Shown here piece by piece: positions 62,177-64,000 of a stretch of 64,000 nucleotides of DNA. The notes beneath the pieces were generated by a model. That model did no database searches, was not told where the DNA came from, and was given only the letters and a program-made list of their open reading frames with translations. Source of the DNA: DASWZN01 sp036404435 (lineage in GTDB: Bacteria; Acidobacteriota; Terriglobia; Bryobacterales; Bryobacteraceae). The number at the start of each line of letters is the position of its first letter. Position 1 is the stretch's first letter. The stretch spans positions 1 through 64,000 of the forward strand of contig DASWZN010000053.1 in NCBI GenBank assembly GCA_036404435.1, read 5' to 3'. The position numbers and the translations under genes were made by a program.

Positions 62177-63298
62177 ATGAATGTCTCGTTTTATGGCCAC
62201 GTCAGGCAATACCATAACATCAAGAGCGAAATAGACGCCAACATCCACGAGGTTCTCGAGAGCGGCCAGTACGTCATGGGGCCGATGTTGAAGCGGTTCG
62301 AGAAGGAGCTGGCTGCCTACCACGGAACGAAATACGCCATTGGAGTCGGCAACGGCACGGACGCGTTGTGGCTCACTTTCATGGCGCTCGGGATCGGCCC
62401 CGGCGACGAGTGCATCACCACGACCAACACCTTCTTCGCCACGGCCGAGGCCATTTGGATCGCGGGCGGCACGGCCGTTTTCGTCGACTCCGACCCAAAG
62501 ACCAACTGCATCGACCCCGCCAAAATCGAGGCCGCCATCACGCCCAAGACCAGGGCGCTCGTGCCAGTGCACCTTTACGGCCAGTGCGCCGACATGAAGG
62601 CCATCCGGGCGATTGCGGATAAGCATAAGCTGCTGGTGATCGAAGACAATGCCCAGGCCGTGGGCGCGCGCGGCAACGGCTTCAGGATCGCCGAACTGAG
62701 CGACGCCGCTTGTACCAGCTTCATCATCCAGAAGAACCTCGGCACGTTCGGAGATGGCGGCGCGGTGGTCACCAATAACTCCGAGGTGGACCGTATCGTC
62801 CGCAAGCTGCGCAACCACGGCTCCGACAAGCGCTCCTGCCACAGTTACGGCTTCAACAGCCGCCTGGACGACCTGCACGCCGGCGTGCTGAGCGCCAAGC
62901 TGAAGCACATCGACGATGGGAACTGCCAGCGCCGCAAGTGGGCCGCGCGATACAACGCCGGTCTGGCTGGCGCCACGCGCTTCACCCTCCCCACCGAGAC
63001 GGCGGGCTACCATCACGTCTATCACCTCTACGTCATCGAGACGAAAGAGCCGCGCGACCGCGACGCGTTTCTGAGCTTCCTCAATGAGAACGGCATCGAC
63101 GCCAAGTGCCACTACCCCATCGCGATCCATCAGCAGGAAGGGTTCCCGTGGGGCAAGCAGGCGCGAATCGCCGGCGCGATTCCGAATTCGGAGCGCAACG
63201 CCGCCTGCTGCGTCTCCCTGCCTATGTTCCCCGAGCTTACCGAGGAAGAGGTGGACTACACCATCGCCAAGGCGATGGAATGGGACCGGCGGGGTTAG
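62177..63298 (+). CDS. DegT/DnrJ/EryC1-family sugar aminotransferase
   Basis: This PLP enzyme would transaminate a keto-sugar, usually nucleotide-linked. The 373-residue length is normal. Marks are GVGNGTDALWL near 57, VPVHLYGQCADM near 129, IED157-NAQAVGA (Asp for the pyridine nitrogen) and K186 in IIQKNLGTFGDGGAVV as the PLP lysine. CHYPIAIHQQEGF near 315 is usual in the family. ATG 62177 has AGGGGAG nine bases upstream. The next gene, a Gfo/Idh/MocA oxidoreductase, begins two bases after its stop, so the pair may make an amino sugar. The shared promoter module lies upstream. Confidence 0.9.
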   Translation: MNVSFYGHVRQYHNIKSEIDANIHEVLESGQYVMGPMLKRFEKELAAYHGTKYAIGVGNGTDALWLTFMALGIGPGDECITTTNTFFATAEAIWIAGGTAVFVDSDPKTNCIDPAKIEAAITPKTRALVPVHLYGQCADMKAIRAIADKHKLLVIEDNAQAVGARGNGFRIAELSDAACTSFIIQKNLGTFGDGGAVVTNNSEVDRIVRKLRNHGSDKRSCHSYGFNSRLDDLHAGVLSAKLKHIDDGNCQRRKWAARYNAGLAGATRFTLPTETAGYHHVYHLYVIETKEPRDRDAFLSFLNENGIDAKCHYPIAIHQQEGFPWGKQARIAGAIPNSERNAACCVSLPMFPELTEEEVDYTIAKAMEWDRRG

Positions 63299-63300
63299 GT

Positions 63301-64000
63301 ATGGACAAGTACCGGGTTGCTGTGGTGGGCATGGGCAAGCGCGGCATGCACCATGCGACCGCCTTTCAGGCGAACGGGCGCTTTGAAATCGTGGGCGTCT
63401 GCGACGTGGATCCGGCGCGGCTGGACGCTGCTGCCGCCAAGCTCGGCGTCACGGTGAAAGACACCGATGCGGGCCGGTTGGCGGCACGCGCGAAACCGGA
63501 CGTGTTCTGCTTCTGCACTCTGCCCAGCCTCCGCGCCGATATGGTGCGGATCGGCATCGAGAGCGGGGCCCGGCTCATCGCCATGGAGAAGCCGGTGGCG
63601 CTTTCGAGCGCCGAAGGGAGGCGGGTGCGCGACCTGCTGGCGGCGAGCGGCGTGAAGGCCGTGGTCAGCCATCAGCATCGCTACGGCGAGCATTACCGCA
63701 AGGTGAAGGAAATCGTTTCGAGCGGCGCCCTGGGGCGGGTTCACACCGTCTACGGAACCTCGACCGGGTGGATGATGCACATGCTCTCCCACCTGATCGA
63801 CTACACGCGTTGGTTCAACAGCGAGGCCGAAGCGGAGTGGGCGATGGCTCAGGCCGCCGGCCGCGGTAAGCTGGCCGACGTGCATCCGTCGCCGGATTAC
63901 ATTGCGGGCTTCATTCAGTTCTCCAATGGCGTCCGCGGCATCGTCGAATGCGGAGCGGGGGCGCCGGACGTTCCCGAAGTCGACGCCTGGTGGCGCAAGT
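63301..64000 (+). CDS. Gfo/Idh/MocA-family oxidoreductase (runs off right edge)
   Basis: The first 233 residues are visible. The Rossmann motif V-V-G-M-G-K-R-G lies near residue 9, CDVDPARLD near 34 binds the cofactor ribose, and E96-K97-P98 is the conserved catalytic lysine segment. The substrate domain starts near 120 (YGEHYRKVKEIVSSGALGRVHTVYG). It would oxidise or reduce a sugar with NAD(P). It starts two bases after the aminotransferase stop and most likely makes or uses the same sugar intermediate. The C-terminus is outside the window. Confidence 0.88.
   Translation, partial: MDKYRVAVVGMGKRGMHHATAFQANGRFEIVGVCDVDPARLDAAAAKLGVTVKDTDAGRLAARAKPDVFCFCTLPSLRADMVRIGIESGARLIAMEKPVALSSAEGRRVRDLLAASGVKAVVSHQHRYGEHYRKVKEIVSSGALGRVHTVYGTSTGWMMHMLSHLIDYTRWFNSEAEAEWAMAQAAGRGKLADVHPSPDYIAGFIQFSNGVRGIVECGAGAPDVPEVDAWWRK

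Noticed and set aside
1..64000. CRISPR arrays, prophage or restriction genes
   Set aside because: No regularly spaced repeats and no integrase, terminase, capsid, Cas or methylase motifs were seen; the only mobile-element trace is at 1-125.

Overview
The window looks like chromosomal DNA from an acidobacterium, probably close to Bryobacterales/Solibacter. This is inferred from gene content: very high GC, two Oar-like TonB-dependent receptors with an N-terminal carboxypeptidase-regulatory-like domain, a receptor-TPR-TPR-CRTAC1 series, many secreted TPR proteins, and a membrane-tethered winged-helix regulator of a type frequent in that phylum. No rRNA is present to confirm it. Most of the window is ordinary chromosome, with one insertion-sequence end at the left edge.

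Region 1 (1-5081) is an L-arabinose block: the end of an insertion sequence, then araB, araD, an exported GH51 arabinofuranosidase and a LacI-family regulator. A LacI-type operator sits on the predicted start point of the araB promoter. No isomerase gene (araA) is visible. Region 2 (5227-14581) holds an outer-membrane barrel candidate, a small unknown gene, a multi-pass membrane protein, a small disordered protein, an Oar-like receptor and an exported metallophosphatase. Three transcription units here carry a palindrome inside or next to the promoter. Region 3 (14585-20112, all minus) has an OmpR-type regulator without its phosphoacceptor Asp, a TPR/double aspartyl-protease protein with a good promoter, a YncE-like propeller, a second GH51 enzyme and an unknown exported protein.

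Region 4 (20441-27328, minus) is a compact five-gene operon. It encodes four alkaline-phosphatase-superfamily proteins and a small ribbon-helix-helix-like protein. A tRNA-Ser(UGA) lies upstream. On the plus strand follow a frameshifted radical SAM gene and mutM.

Region 5 (29648-44790) is a 15-kb, seven-gene operon in which every junction overlaps: a membrane-anchored propeller, a VIT/VWA protein, a 2,329-residue TPR protein, a DUF3352-like protein, a minimal penicillin-binding-type transpeptidase, a small membrane protein and a SpoIID-type protein. It reads as a coordinated envelope or peptidoglycan machine of unknown purpose and is the best candidate here for an undescribed system.

Region 6 (45095-64000) starts with a cyclophilin lipoprotein and a membrane-tethered regulator. 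Divergent from the regulator is a chitin-catabolic operon: AmpG-like permease, a nucleotidyltransferase/phosphohexomutase fusion, GH94 chitobiose phosphorylase and exported GH18 chitinase. Then come the receptor-TPR-TPR-CRTAC1 series and an aminotransferase/oxidoreductase pair that runs off the right edge. The permease, receptor and aminotransferase units share a conserved 70-bp promoter module, which suggests one regulon joining chitin breakdown, outer-membrane uptake and sugar-nucleotide use.
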